NCBI GenBank assembly: GCA_945861975.1
Contig: CAMAXD010000014.1
Span: forward strand, 1-37,008
Direction of reading: 5' to 3'
Source of the DNA: Candidatus Kuenenia stuttgartensis
Lineage (GTDB): Bacteria > Planctomycetota > Planctomycetia > Planctomycetales > Planctomycetaceae
Length of the DNA: 37,008 nt
Under the pieces are notes generated by a model that worked only from the letters and a program-made list of their open reading frames with translations, made no database searches and was not told the DNA's origin. Each line of letters starts with the position of its first letter. The stretch's first letter is position 1. The position numbers and the translations under genes were made by a program. Below are positions 1 to 9,067 of the stretch, in pieces.

Positions 1-2
1 AG

Positions 3-125
3 CTTCCGCTTGGGGCATATCTGGAGTCGCTGCTGCCGAACACCTGGCTCGTGTCACACCCTCAGCACCGCTGGACCATCGCTGAACGCAGAAAACTCGA
101 ACGCGAACGATGTGCAGACGAATAG
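3..125 (+). pseudogene. Possible C-terminal fragment of an IS66-type transposase (TnpC), cut by the window edge
   Basis: The frame is open from the window edge to a TAG at 123-125 and gives 40 residues. It starts with a GAYLESLLPNTWL segment, followed by an HPQHRW stretch and a basic tail. IS66 TnpC proteins end with a YLxxxLxxLP segment and then LLPxxW, which this resembles in shortened form. It overlaps and faces the TnpA-like remnant on the other strand, which is not the native IS66 order (tnpA, tnpB and tnpC share one strand). If real, this is rearranged debris. Similarity is judged by eye on a very short stretch, so the call is tentative. Confidence 0.35.
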
Positions 126-326
126 AATGCTGTTCGCCGGGCGCTTACGATAGAAAGCGGCCACTGATAGAAAGCGGCCACTGATAGAAAGCGGCCACCG
201 ATAGAAAGCGGCCACCGACACGCCTTCCCATTCACAAAACTCCGCCACCGTCAGCCCCGAAGACACTCGCCTCGCCAGACGATCTTCCCACTCCCGACGT
301 TTTTCCCAATCAATCTGCCGCCCCAT
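54..326 (-). pseudogene. Degenerate IS66-family accessory transposase gene (TnpA-like), disrupted by tandem repeats
   Basis: The first 43 or so residues look like the helix-turn-helix start of IS66 TnpA proteins: a WEKRREWEDRLAR segment, then SGLTVAEFCEWEGVSVAAFY. An AGGAG Shine-Dalgarno sits 8 bases before the ATG at 326. After residue 43 the coding sequence runs into four copies of a 17-bp unit (149-216). The last 31 codons have no recognisable TnpA C-terminus, and the stop comes at about 90 residues. Three extra 17-bp copies add 51 bp, so the frame is restored after the repeat and AAFYR appears twice. No tnpB or intact tnpC follows. It is most likely a dead insertion-sequence remnant. Confidence 0.55.
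149..216. repeat. Four tandem copies of a 17-bp unit inside the TnpA-like remnant
   Basis: The unit GATAGAAAGCGGCCACT repeats head to tail at 149, 166, 183 and 200. Copies 3 and 4 differ only in the last base (C instead of T). Read on the minus strand, each copy repeats the codons for the VAAFYR segment of the transposase-like frame. Near identity suggests recent slippage or unequal exchange. Confidence 0.9.
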
Positions 327-501
327 GAATTCCGCTCCTGTTCGGTTGATGAATCTCAGACCGAAACAGAATGCAGTCCCTGCCTACAATGGTTGTGGGG
401 TACGGTTACGTTGCCACTAAACTTCCGGAAGAACCATTTGGAAGTAACTCCACTTTGACGTGAGACAGTTTTGAACTGCCTGAGCACATTGTCGTCCTCG
501 T

Positions 502-1917
502 TCACTTTAGAGAGTTGCGTACGACGCCGCTCTTGATCATGCCAGGCATGGATCCGGAGCCGCCGTCGGATCGTGCCGAGGCGAGTCCTGACAATATGCC
601 CATCGTCCAAAGGATCGGTAAACCAAAATCGTAGTTCATGAAGACCAGAAGCAGCGAAAAGCACGCAAAAACGGAAAACATGCTTGCAACCGTTCCCGGA
701 AACAACTGAGACGAACGGTCTAGGAATACCGACAAACCAGTCCCTATAGCAGTCAGGAATAAAAGCGCCAGACAAATCCCGCCAACCCAGCCAAAACGCA
801 GTATCAACAGAACATAAGCGTTATCGACCGCTTCAAATAACATAGATGACTTGTATGTCCCCTGCATGCTGGGGATGCTTAAGGGGAATTCGGAAGTCGC
901 TGCTGAGCCGAATCCGAAAGGGCCAGCCTTAATCATCGGCCTCAGGTAAATCGCGAAGACCTGCAGGCGTGTACGGCTGCTTGACGAAACAACGGCCTTA
1001 CCGTCTATCTCAACCAGTCTCTTCTTATCTCCTCCACCGGACCAGCGGCTAACTTCATCCGTGATCTCGTACGGAAAGGCGACAAATCCAACAACCGTCA
1101 ACATTAAGGACAGTGCCAGCAACCAACGCACAACCTTTATTCGAAGGGACGCGGTCACAGCTATGGTCGCCAACACCGTCAACACCGGTGTTCGCGACAT
1201 CGTGAAGATCGTTCCTGCGAAAGCGATCACTCCGGAAGCCAAAGTCAGGATTCGAGCCCGTTTCGACTGAAAAGATTGCCATAGACAGACAAGCCATGGC
1301 ATCAGCACAACGATCATCATGCCAAAGAAAAGTGGATGTGTTGTCGGGCCAAATGCACGCTTAAAGCCAAATCTAACCGCCCTGCGATCTGCCAATCCTA
1401 CAGGCCGATCTCCAAAGGCGTATTCGAAAACGTTAATCCTGGTCAAGGATTCAAAACACGACATCACTCCAAGAAAAAGCAGCAAACCTGCAACCCAGGG
1501 AGCAATCCATTGCAGATCCTTTCGGTCCCTGATTGCGAATCTTCCAGCCGCGTAAGGCAGAACCCATTCACCGTAGGCACGAAACGGCAGGGACGGCGTC
1601 AGTGCATCTGCAAAACTGTCCGAGATCACATGTGCCACGCACATGAAACCTATACAAAAATCCAACAATGTCAGCGGTGACAGGATTTTCATGCGGTGCG
1701 GAGGACAGAGGAAAGCAAGAAGCCCGAGAATTGCAGCAGCTGTTCGAATGCTGATCGGAACACCAGCGACACTAATCTCCAGCCAAACCGGAAAAACAAA
1801 ACTCAGGACAATCGAAGCCCCTAGCGCCGCATTCGGCCCTTTACGAATCAGGAGAATACTCCAGACAATAAGAATCACTGACACGCAAAGCGACCATCCC
1901 TGAATTCCGCTTAACAT
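502..1917 (-). CDS. O-antigen ligase/polymerase-like membrane protein (Wzy/WaaL superfamily), copy 1
   Basis: A polytopic protein of 471 residues with about ten or more hydrophobic segments and a larger loop in the C-terminal half, the layout of the Wzy_C/O-antigen ligase superfamily. Such proteins join lipid-linked repeat units into a polymer, or transfer polymer to an acceptor, on the outer face of the inner membrane. The frame is open further upstream to a TTG at 1983, but the ATG at 1917 is preferred because it begins just before the first hydrophobic segment; no strong Shine-Dalgarno is visible. It is the last gene of the leftward exopolysaccharide array, 336 bases after the GT4 gene. 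A second protein of the same class is encoded at 9060-10517, so whether this one polymerises, ligates or acts on another glycan is open. Sequence in this superfamily is too variable to decide. Confidence 0.75.
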   Translation of the reverse strand: MLSGIQGWSLCVSVILIVWSILLIRKGPNAALGASIVLSFVFPVWLEISVAGVPISIRTAAAILGLLAFLCPPHRMKILSPLTLLDFCIGFMCVAHVISDSFADALTPSLPFRAYGEWVLPYAAGRFAIRDRKDLQWIAPWVAGLLLFLGVMSCFESLTRINVFEYAFGDRPVGLADRRAVRFGFKRAFGPTTHPLFFGMMIVVLMPWLVCLWQSFQSKRARILTLASGVIAFAGTIFTMSRTPVLTVLATIAVTASLRIKVVRWLLALSLMLTVVGFVAFPYEITDEVSRWSGGGDKKRLVEIDGKAVVSSSSRTRLQVFAIYLRPMIKAGPFGFGSAATSEFPLSIPSMQGTYKSSMLFEAVDNAYVLLILRFGWVGGICLALLFLTAIGTGLSVFLDRSSQLFPGTVASMFSVFACFSLLLVFMNYDFGLPILWTMGILSGLASARSDGGSGSMPGMIKSGVVRNSLK

Positions 1918-2253
1918 CTTCTTGTGCTTCCATTTGCAGGATCTATTGACGGGAATCCACAGAAATCGTCCGGATAGAATCAAGCGTAACCTGGATTGGG
2001 GCTCTTGTCATTTACGTCAACCTGTGACTTTCACACGAGAGTTCTTTGGGGGCGGGTATTACGCGTAGCCCACGAGCACACCGTGGAGCCAAGGTGTCTG
2101 CGAAAAAAGTCTCCGGTGTGACGATCGTCCTCCCCCACCACTCAGATACGACCACTCATCACAAAATCACTCCCGATACTTTCTGAACTTCAATTGAGTT
2201 GTCGATTAACTAATAGGCTCGGATAAACGTTTAGGATACAAGATTTTCCTGAT

Positions 2254-3498
2254 TCAAATTTCGACCTGATTATTTATGTCGACAGGCTGCAAAACCAAAT
2301 GCCGCAATTCAGCCTCGTACTGGGGCAGCACCGCCTCACGATGGTATTTTGTTGCTCTCTGCCTTGCCTTCTCGCTCATCTGTTGAAGAATTTCCGGGTG
2401 CTTGCTCCAGCGAGCAAGACATACCCTTAACGCATCTGGATCACGTGGATTAACCACTTCACCAAAACCACCAGCCATAACTTCTGCCGCAAGCGGACTC
2501 GACGTGTCGCAAACAGCAAGCACTGGTGTTGCCGTGGCAAGTGCTGGCAACAACTTTGACGGCAAAAAGTTAGCACCAACGCCGGACCGTTGGGTCACAA
2601 GGCAGGCTGAAGTGCTTAAGAGACCGGCAACATAATTCGATTCGTCAAGTACGCCTCCTAAGGAAACGCCGGGAATGTCAGCAGCAGCGTCTCTAATCTT
2701 TGAAACCTCACCCCCGCCGCCAAAAATGTCGAGCTTCCAGCCAATCTCAGAAATCTGCGCCGCCCGAAATTGTGAAAGAAAATCAGGTAGCCCTTGCTTA
2801 ACACCAAGATTCCCGGCATAGAAAAGTCTCAGCTGCCGTCTCGATGGAGCACTTGCCTGCTGGTTATCAATCTCAGCTTGCAAGCTTTGGTGAATCCAAT
2901 TGGGAATAAACAACAGGCGACGATCAGCACCGACCTGAGACTTTAACTTTTCCAGCATTATAGGACTTATCGTGGCAATGGTCTGTGCAGACCTTAATGC
3001 CCATCGCTGAATGAAATGTAACAGCCCGGCCGCCCCTGGCATTCTTAGGATCCCAAGTTCCAATGCCGCTTCGACGACAAAATCCTGAACAATGATCAGT
3101 CTCGGGACTCCACGAAAAGGATAGAGGAAACGCTGCACCACGCACTGGGAGAGCATCGGCAGTGCGGTCAGGACTACATCAGGGCGCCAACCGCGAAACC
3201 GACCGTGCCTCAGCAGCGACCAAAAAAAACTCAAATCTGACAGCATCCGGCCCTTTCCTGTCGGACGCTGTGGCACATGCATCGAAAGCCGCCGCACCGG
3301 AATCCTTTGGAACGTCTCATCCCGAACACCAATTCCCTCATCTTCAGGAGTCCGTTTCCATGCTGGATAATAGGAAAACGTAGTTGTTACCCGAACATCG
3401 TGACCTGCATCCCTGAGGTACAGAGCCAGATCGGTGAACAATGACGCCCCCGCCAGTTCGTCAGGCGAAAAAAGATTGCTGATTATCTGAATCTTCAT
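2254..3498 (-). CDS. Glycosyltransferase family 4 (WcaI-like)
   Basis: A GT-B glycosyltransferase of 414 residues that should transfer a sugar from a nucleotide donor to the growing lipid-linked repeat unit on the cytoplasmic face. The N-terminal domain opens with MKIQIISNLFSPDELAG, the usual start of WcaI-like colanic-acid enzymes (strand, then a loop with a helix start). It continues with VRVTTTFSYYP and a DVVLTALP segment. The C-terminal donor-binding half shows LRLFYAGNLGVKQGL and, near residue 320, LLPALATATPVLAV, followed by an acidic AAEVMAGG helix. The ATG at 3498 is chosen over a TTG three codons upstream: CGGAG lies 12 bases before it. The nearest upstream gene is 544 bases away, so it may have its own promoter. 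The linkage and donor sugar cannot be read from sequence. Confidence 0.85.
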   Translation of the reverse strand: MKIQIISNLFSPDELAGASLFTDLALYLRDAGHDVRVTTTFSYYPAWKRTPEDEGIGVRDETFQRIPVRRLSMHVPQRPTGKGRMLSDLSFFWSLLRHGRFRGWRPDVVLTALPMLSQCVVQRFLYPFRGVPRLIIVQDFVVEAALELGILRMPGAAGLLHFIQRWALRSAQTIATISPIMLEKLKSQVGADRRLLFIPNWIHQSLQAEIDNQQASAPSRRQLRLFYAGNLGVKQGLPDFLSQFRAAQISEIGWKLDIFGGGGEVSKIRDAAADIPGVSLGGVLDESNYVAGLLSTSACLVTQRSGVGANFLPSKLLPALATATPVLAVCDTSSPLAAEVMAGGFGEVVNPRDPDALRVCLARWSKHPEILQQMSEKARQRATKYHREAVLPQYEAELRHLVLQPVDINNQVEI

Positions 3499-4042
3499 TG
3501 ACGACAATTACTCCGGGGATCCAGCCGAAAGTTCCACGATCTGCGCCAATGCCATCACTATAACGAAGATTCACCGCACCCCGCGACGAGCCGCAGAACC
3601 AAGGCAGCGTCCGATTCTTACAGCCTACGCAGGACAATCAGGCTCTTCGATTGGAGGTTGACTCTTCAGGTCGTAACTTCGACTTCTCCAACAATTTACC
3701 GACCACCAGGATCACAATCCTTTCGGCCACGGGACCACTATTATTCTTGTCGCGGTCACCAGAGCTATCCATAAATCCAAATTGCAGCCTGCAATGCGAT
3801 GACTCCGGGAGAATTCACCAGCATTGTAATCGATCTCTGCTTCAAAGCAGTGCATGCTTCCAGGAAAAATTTCAAGCTCAACAATACATGCGGCATAATT
3901 TCTCCAGAACCATTCTCTTCCTTTTAGGTTACTCCGCCAACTCACGACTAAATCAGCCGTGAAGAATAACCAGACTTCCCCCGAACTTTGAAGGTGGCCT
4001 CAAACCGAAAACAGCATTGATCGCAATTCACTCAGAAAGTTG
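3499..4042. other. Non-coding spacer between the GT4 and SGNH genes
   Basis: About 540 bases without a convincing gene. Short open frames on both strands lack ribosome sites and family features. I see no strong hairpin, repeat or RNA gene. It could hold a promoter for the GT4 gene. A 544-bp gap inside a same-strand biosynthetic array is notable, and a decayed gene is possible. Confidence 0.4.
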
Positions 4043-4975
4043 CTACTTACTCAGCTTGAGTTGAGGAGCATCCTTCTTTGTGGCAAAAAAATCATCTCGT
4101 TCCAGAATCGATCTGAAGGTCTCGGCACCACGATTGTTCAGATGCATCCGATCCGCAAAATCGCTGATATCACTTAGTGCCAAGGAGTAGTCTGCGATCT
4201 GAAAGCCAGGGGCTGATTCAGAAAGAGACTGCAACACCTCAGTCCAGTTCTGAATATTGCGACGATACGAAGGGAGATAAGGAGCTATCACCAACCGGAG
4301 TTTTATCTTTCGCTCCTGCGCGGTCGCACAAATCCTCGATAATGCAGCAGCGTTCTGCCTCCATTCGGGTGACTCAAGTGGAATTGACGTGACCTGGGTC
4401 TCGCTGCTGGCAAGCAGATCATCTTTTACCCTGCTCGTCATGATCCATGATTGATCCGATCGGCCTATGTAATAATAGATCCGATAAAACATCTCGCAGT
4501 TATACTGATAGAGGTGGCTTACCTGCAAACCGTAAGCGGATGCAGGAAACAAACTCGAATACAACTCGCGAAGGCGGCTCGAATATTTCAGATAGGGTCG
4601 AAGATCATCAATGACATCGAGAGAGGCACGCAGACTTGTGACCTCAATCACAACCAACTTTGGAGCCGGGTGCCGTTCCAGATAGTCGAGCAACAGACAT
4701 TCCGAACCACGCATTGGCATCCCGTTAAAGCTGAGATTAACAACACTCAAGCCCGTCGCCTGTTCTATTCCGGGTGCAAAAAACGAATGTACGCCGCGTG
4801 AATCTCCCAGAACAAGTACGTCAGCAGTCGCAGCACCGCGATACAGCCTGGAATAGCGAAACTCACTGCTGATCACAGCGTTCCCAAGTCTTCGCGAAAA
4901 GAGCCTGTCTCCGGAGAAGAAAACGATCATGAAAAGAAGTACGAAACGAAAGGGTCGTTGCTGCAGCATGGACAT
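4043..4975 (-). CDS. SGNH-hydrolase-like polysaccharide O-acetylation protein (AlgJ/AlgX/DltD-like partner of MBOAT)
   Basis: A protein of 310 residues with one N-terminal membrane anchor (about residues 8-22) and an extracytoplasmic domain. SGNH signatures are visible: GDSR at 57-60 (nucleophile Ser59), a second block with Asn84 in NLSFNG, and the C-terminal DxxH at Asp275-His278. In alginate-type systems such proteins take acetyl groups passed across the membrane by an MBOAT protein and place them on the polymer, or remove them. The MBOAT gene ends only 47 bases upstream. The frame extends upstream into the MBOAT gene, but the ATG at 4975 has a GGAGAG nine bases before it and precedes the membrane anchor directly, so it is chosen. 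Acetyl as the acyl group is inferred from the family. Confidence 0.8.
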   Translation of the reverse strand: MSMLQQRPFRFVLLFMIVFFSGDRLFSRRLGNAVISSEFRYSRLYRGAATADVLVLGDSRGVHSFFAPGIEQATGLSVVNLSFNGMPMRGSECLLLDYLERHPAPKLVVIEVTSLRASLDVIDDLRPYLKYSSRLRELYSSLFPASAYGLQVSHLYQYNCEMFYRIYYYIGRSDQSWIMTSRVKDDLLASSETQVTSIPLESPEWRQNAAALSRICATAQERKIKLRLVIAPYLPSYRRNIQNWTEVLQSLSESAPGFQIADYSLALSDISDFADRMHLNNRGAETFRSILERDDFFATKKDAPQLKLSK

Positions 4976-5022
4976 TGACCAAAACTCTCCGTAACGTTGA
5001 ACCTGAACCCGCCGGATGTCTT

Positions 5023-6447
5023 CTAAAACTGAAAGTAAATGAACGCGTTTCCGCCGAATGTACCGAACATCGCCAATACCCACAAACAAATGACGCCAGA
5101 CACCAGCGTCATGGGCGTCGAATTAAGGAGTCTTTGACGAATCGGCACACGAAAACTGATTAATTCACAAACCAGCAAGATGGCGATCAGCATCAGCCCT
5201 TTGCCGACTGCAAACTTCAGAGCAACTGACCCCAAACCAAGGCCATCTGGAACGACGATCCGGCGGATGATATAGAGGGCCTGGTCAATTGACTGGGCAC
5301 GGAAAAAGACCCAGGTCAGGCATGTTAGCAAAAAGACCACACCAATCATCACCGGCCGCAGGATCCAATGGGGCACAAAAGGCGTCACGAGCCTGTCATA
5401 GAGTGGAGTTGCAAGTCGCTGCACAACAAGAAAGAAGCCATGCAGACCGCCCCAAATTATAAAATTCCAACTGGCCCCGTGCCACAGTCCTCCAAGGAGC
5501 ATCGTTAACATAAGGTTACGATAAGTCTTCCCTTCTCCATACCGATTTCCGCCCAGAGGAATATACAGATAATCGCGGAGCCAGGTGGACAGCGAAATAT
5601 GCCACCGCTTCCAGAACTCACTGAACGATCCGGAAAAATATGGGCGATCGAAGTTACTGCCAAGATCGAAACCCAGCATCTGGGCAATACCAATCGCGAT
5701 CAGTGAATATCCCGCAAAGTCGCCATAAATCTGAAACGCATACATGAACACGGCTAACGCCAATGACCATGAACTGAACTGCGTTGGAGCGGCAAAATGA
5801 TGATCCACAACGTGAGAAAGCGAATCCGCAATCCCACACTTCATGAAATATCCCCAGACGACAAGTTGCAGACCCTTTAGGCAGTTTTCCCAACGCAGAC
5901 CCTCATCCCGATAAAGCTGAGGAATCAAGTGGCTGGCTCGAACAACTGGTCCGGCCACCAGGTGTGGAAAGAAAATCAGGAAAGTTGCGAAGCGAAGAAG
6001 AGACCTCTCCGGAGCCATCTGACCTCTGAACACATCCAGCGTATAACTCATCGACATAAAGGTATAGAAAGAGATTCCGATCGGCAGAACAATATTCAGC
6101 ACCGGTAAGTTAATGTCGACATGCACAGCCGCTAAGACTGCCTTAGCGGACTCAAGAAAGAAGTTGAAGTACTTAAAGAAGATAAGCACTCCCAAATTGA
6201 TCACCACGCTGACGCCCAGCAGGACTTTTCGGATGAAGGCATCCTGGTGCTTTGCCAGCGCAAGTGAGACGGTATAGTCCGTTGCTATCGAGATCGAGAT
6301 CAGGCAGAGAAACCGCCAGTTCCACCAGCCGTAGAAAACACAGCTTGAGGCGAAAAGAAGCCAGGTTCTGACAATCCCCCTGCTGACAGCGAAGAGAGGA
6401 AGAAAGATCAGAAAGAAAATCAGAAAAGGTAGTGCCGTAAACGTCAT
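5023..6447 (-). CDS. MBOAT family membrane O-acyltransferase (AlgI-like)
   Basis: A membrane protein of 474 residues, close to the usual AlgI length. Family blocks seen are FYGWWNWRF near residue 38, LPIGISFYTF at 121-130, WKRWHISLSTWLRDYLYIPL at 279-298 and the catalytic-histidine block LWHGASWNFIIWGGLHG at 321-337, with His323 as the expected invariant residue. These enzymes move an acyl group, usually acetyl, from a cytoplasmic donor across the inner membrane for transfer to exopolysaccharide. The SGNH-like partner follows after 47 bases, making a two-gene acetylation module inside the polysaccharide locus. The ATG at 6447 is the only sensible start. The next gene upstream lies 565 bases away, so the pair may form its own transcription unit. 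Confidence 0.92.
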   Translation of the reverse strand: MTFTALPFLIFFLIFLPLFAVSRGIVRTWLLFASSCVFYGWWNWRFLCLISISIATDYTVSLALAKHQDAFIRKVLLGVSVVINLGVLIFFKYFNFFLESAKAVLAAVHVDINLPVLNIVLPIGISFYTFMSMSYTLDVFRGQMAPERSLLRFATFLIFFPHLVAGPVVRASHLIPQLYRDEGLRWENCLKGLQLVVWGYFMKCGIADSLSHVVDHHFAAPTQFSSWSLALAVFMYAFQIYGDFAGYSLIAIGIAQMLGFDLGSNFDRPYFSGSFSEFWKRWHISLSTWLRDYLYIPLGGNRYGEGKTYRNLMLTMLLGGLWHGASWNFIIWGGLHGFFLVVQRLATPLYDRLVTPFVPHWILRPVMIGVVFLLTCLTWVFFRAQSIDQALYIIRRIVVPDGLGLGSVALKFAVGKGLMLIAILLVCELISFRVPIRQRLLNSTPMTLVSGVICLWVLAMFGTFGGNAFIYFQF

Positions 6448-7012
6448 ACGCGAGCATTCTAAATCAGGAGTCTTTACATTTCTACAGTCCGCAGGCGATG
6501 GGATTGAAATTCAGAGTTCCGGATCAACAGTCGCGAGCCACCGAGTTCATCTCAACAGGAATCAAAACGTCTCTTTGCAAGGCACTACCATATATCCAAC
6601 CGGGACATAATTAGCACATCAGTGCTCTGGCAGTACAGCGACTGCCGACGTGCAGCGATTTTTGATATAACCCGGACGATCCACGGATCACGACGAATCA
6701 ACAAAACGTTAGTCTATTTCCAATCTCAGTAGAAACTTCCGCGTCAGCGTTTTGTAACTCGAAGAGGGTTGCAGCATTCTATTCGCAGTGAACTCCGCTG
6801 GATTTGAGAATCCACCTGAGAACGGCAGATCTGACCTGCAACCGTTTCTGCCTGAGCATCCAATTCCTGCCAGCCACCATACTGCACTCACGTAAGATAG
6901 GGGGCTCAATGGGATCGCCCCGCATATGAATGTGTCCCGCAGATCGCGGACTTCCTGCCGAGCCTTAAAGTCGCTCGTGGATGAATGGCTGATCGCGAAA
7001 GTTTACGTCGCC
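6448..7012. other. Non-coding spacer upstream of the MBOAT gene
   Basis: About 565 bases without a credible gene; the short leftward open frame at 6709-6909 has no family features and no good ribosome site. I see no clear hairpin. The stretch probably carries the promoter of the MBOAT-SGNH pair and the 3' end of the upstream transcript. Confidence 0.4.
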
Positions 7013-8107
7013 TCACGTCCTTTCGATCTCTCTGACAGCTCCCTTTAAAAACGCAACCTCTGCATCACGCTCTCTGATCAGATACTGCTGATCAAGCACA
7101 CAGGGGCGGTCACGAATCTCGGTAAGCCCAACACGCGCAAACAGTCTTGCCCGCGGCGTCGGGTGGTAAAGCATAGCCGGATTCCCAAAGGCCAGAGCGG
7201 CAACACAAGCGTGAACACGATCTGAGAGTGTCAACTGCGCCCCAGCATACAGCGAAAAGTACGTGAATGGTTCGTCACTCGCGACGGCATTGGGGTGCTG
7301 GTAGACCTTCCAGGTGATATGGGGATTGAAGCGATGGTCGGTACGAATAACTTCCAGTCCTCCAATCTGTGTCGGAAGGTTCCTGAAGTCGAGCATCGCT
7401 GCGATATAGCACTGCCACTGTCCTGCCGCTGCCAAACGATTAATAAGTTTTGGTTGCTTCGCGAACCAGCGTTTCCCCAGCACCTCAAAGCTCTTCTCGA
7501 AGGATTCGGGGGCCTGTTGTGACAGCGTCTGCACGGTGAAATCGGGTTCCGGATACTGATCAAAGTTCAGGCAGAGGTATGGAGCTATCGAAAATCGGAC
7601 CGGGTTATACGCCAGGGGAGCGAAGAACGCACTGTCAATTCCACTGTAAGTATGCGGGGCCAGATCCTTGATAATCTGGTAGGAATCGCCATCGCGAGTG
7701 GAAATCAGGCAGGGCGGATATTCCTTTAGAAAGGACTTCACGGCTGCGATTTCATCATCCGTATATCTGAAGAATGCCGCACTTAGAAGAATAATCTTTG
7801 TGCCTCGCGCTTTGAGCGCCTTGAATGTTGGCTCCCAAAGTGTGCGAAAAGACGAAGTAAGCATTGGTCCCTGTAAGATCAGGTACTCAACATCCAATTT
7901 GCTCAGAAGTCCAAAGTCTTTGGGAGGATTGCCTTTCGACTTGCGATTAAAAGTGCGATATCCGGGCTGGTCCAGAATCTCAGCGACCTGCGCAGGAAAA
8001 ATCTGCTCTGCAATCCAGCGGCCGCCAATATTGAAAAATGCGTTGCCAATGTTTTGGCCCCAAAAGCCATAAACAATCGCCACTCGCGGCTTGCTGAACT
8101 CAAACAT
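7013..8107 (-). CDS. Polysaccharide pyruvyl transferase family protein
   Basis: A protein of 364 residues from an ATG at 8107. Its start, VAIVYGFWGQNIGNAFFNIG, matches the N-terminal glycine-rich pattern of the PS_pyruv_trans family (CsaB/WcaK type), where a substrate-binding loop follows the first strand. The late block SDRVHACVAALAFGNPAML matches the family's SDRxHxxxxAxxxGxP motif with its conserved Arg-His. In between, LILQGPML and LSAAFFRY fit a GT-B-like fold. Enzymes of this family add a 4,6-ketal pyruvate from phosphoenolpyruvate to sugars, giving acidic polymer. It sits between the DUF115 gene (183 bases upstream) and the MBOAT gene, so it is probably a second decoration enzyme. Some family members are not proven pyruvyl transferases, so the exact reaction is inferred. 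Confidence 0.75.
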   Translation of the reverse strand: MFEFSKPRVAIVYGFWGQNIGNAFFNIGGRWIAEQIFPAQVAEILDQPGYRTFNRKSKGNPPKDFGLLSKLDVEYLILQGPMLTSSFRTLWEPTFKALKARGTKIILLSAAFFRYTDDEIAAVKSFLKEYPPCLISTRDGDSYQIIKDLAPHTYSGIDSAFFAPLAYNPVRFSIAPYLCLNFDQYPEPDFTVQTLSQQAPESFEKSFEVLGKRWFAKQPKLINRLAAAGQWQCYIAAMLDFRNLPTQIGGLEVIRTDHRFNPHITWKVYQHPNAVASDEPFTYFSLYAGAQLTLSDRVHACVAALAFGNPAMLYHPTPRARLFARVGLTEIRDRPCVLDQQYLIRERDAEVAFLKGAVREIERT

Positions 8108-8290
8108 CAGATCAAACTTTCAAGAACAGGATATGCCAAATCTCCAATGCCCTGCATCGGAACGACAGCGGTTGAGTAGAGCTGGTATTGGACCTGCTCG
8201 CTTTTGATTCGCAGGAATCCAGCATCAACCAATCACGACACAACGATTCGATGATGCTCGTTTCGCCTGCACACAACGCCAGTGAATCAT

Positions 8291-9067
8291 TCATCTTCCA
8301 CAGAGATTCAGGGCCGTCTCGACAGAAATCTTTTCAAAGACCTGCAGCTTGCCACCAATTGTTGCATCGTAAATGACCCGCCCTGATTTCCCGAAGGCTT
8401 CCTTTGCGGTGCGATAAGCCAGTTCATTTCGTTCCAGATTCGGGATCCCCCACTTCGTGCCTGAAGCAAAATAGTTAGGGTCAAAGTGATCAGAATCCGG
8501 GCCTTTGCGGGTTTCGTAAGTTGGTGTCTTACTATCCTTGCTGAAGCTATGGTCGACACCAAACAAAATAACCGGGTTTGCTCCCATATAGTGCGCGAAC
8601 TGAAGGCAGGAATAAGTTACCGTTCCGGCGATTCCCACGCCTTTCGTTATATCGCAAGAAAACTCATGCCCTGGGGTTTGATAAAAGTAATTCACTGCCC
8701 CCCGATCTTTGCGAGGAATAAGCCAACGCGTCTTCCAGCAGTTGTAGATCGGGATCTCAGACGCTGCAAAATTCGCTGCATGCTGATAGACCACCATGGA
8801 ATTGATGGTTATGATCATCGAGGGACGCCATGTCGTCCTCGGAAACAGCAAGTCAATTTTATTCATGCCGAGTGACGGGATTCCCGCAAACTGATCGAGC
8901 GGCGTGGTGTTGAGACTGGGCCCGTTTCCCACCACCAGCATGGGTTGACCCTCAAAACGCCCCTTCAATTCGGTGAGTCGCGATCCCAGACCGCTCAACT
9001 TCCATGTCAGACCAGAAAGATAAGCACGAGGATAATAAGCCAATCGGATCAACAGACTGCTAGTCAT
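8291..9067 (-). CDS. DUF115 / MptE-like (6-hydroxymethylpterin diphosphokinase-like) protein
   Basis: A protein of 258 residues whose core opens with MLVVGNGPSLNTTPLD (about 43-58), the nucleotide-binding-type signature of the DUF115/MptE-like superfamily. It is followed by SLGMNKIDLLF, a KGVGIAGTV loop at 142-150 and ILFGVDHSF at 167-175. Relatives appear in flagellin-glycosylation and surface-polysaccharide clusters, where they are thought to transfer a nucleotide-activated or sugar-like group; the true substrate is mostly unknown. Its ATG overlaps the stop of the upstream polymerase-like gene by 8 bases, which suggests translational coupling and a joint role. It is unlikely to make pterins in this setting. 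The fold assignment is fairly sure and the function is not known. Confidence 0.7.
   Translation of the reverse strand: MTSSLLIRLAYYPRAYLSGLTWKLSGLGSRLTELKGRFEGQPMLVVGNGPSLNTTPLDQFAGIPSLGMNKIDLLFPRTTWRPSMIITINSMVVYQHAANFAASEIPIYNCWKTRWLIPRKDRGAVNYFYQTPGHEFSCDITKGVGIAGTVTYSCLQFAHYMGANPVILFGVDHSFSKDSKTPTYETRKGPDSDHFDPNYFASGTKWGIPNLERNELAYRTAKEAFGKSGRVIYDATIGGKLQVFEKISVETALNLCGR

Noticed and set aside
8112-8290. A 60-codon leftward gene between the pyruvyl transferase and DUF115 genes
   Set aside because: No ribosome site, no family features and unusual composition; treated as spacer.
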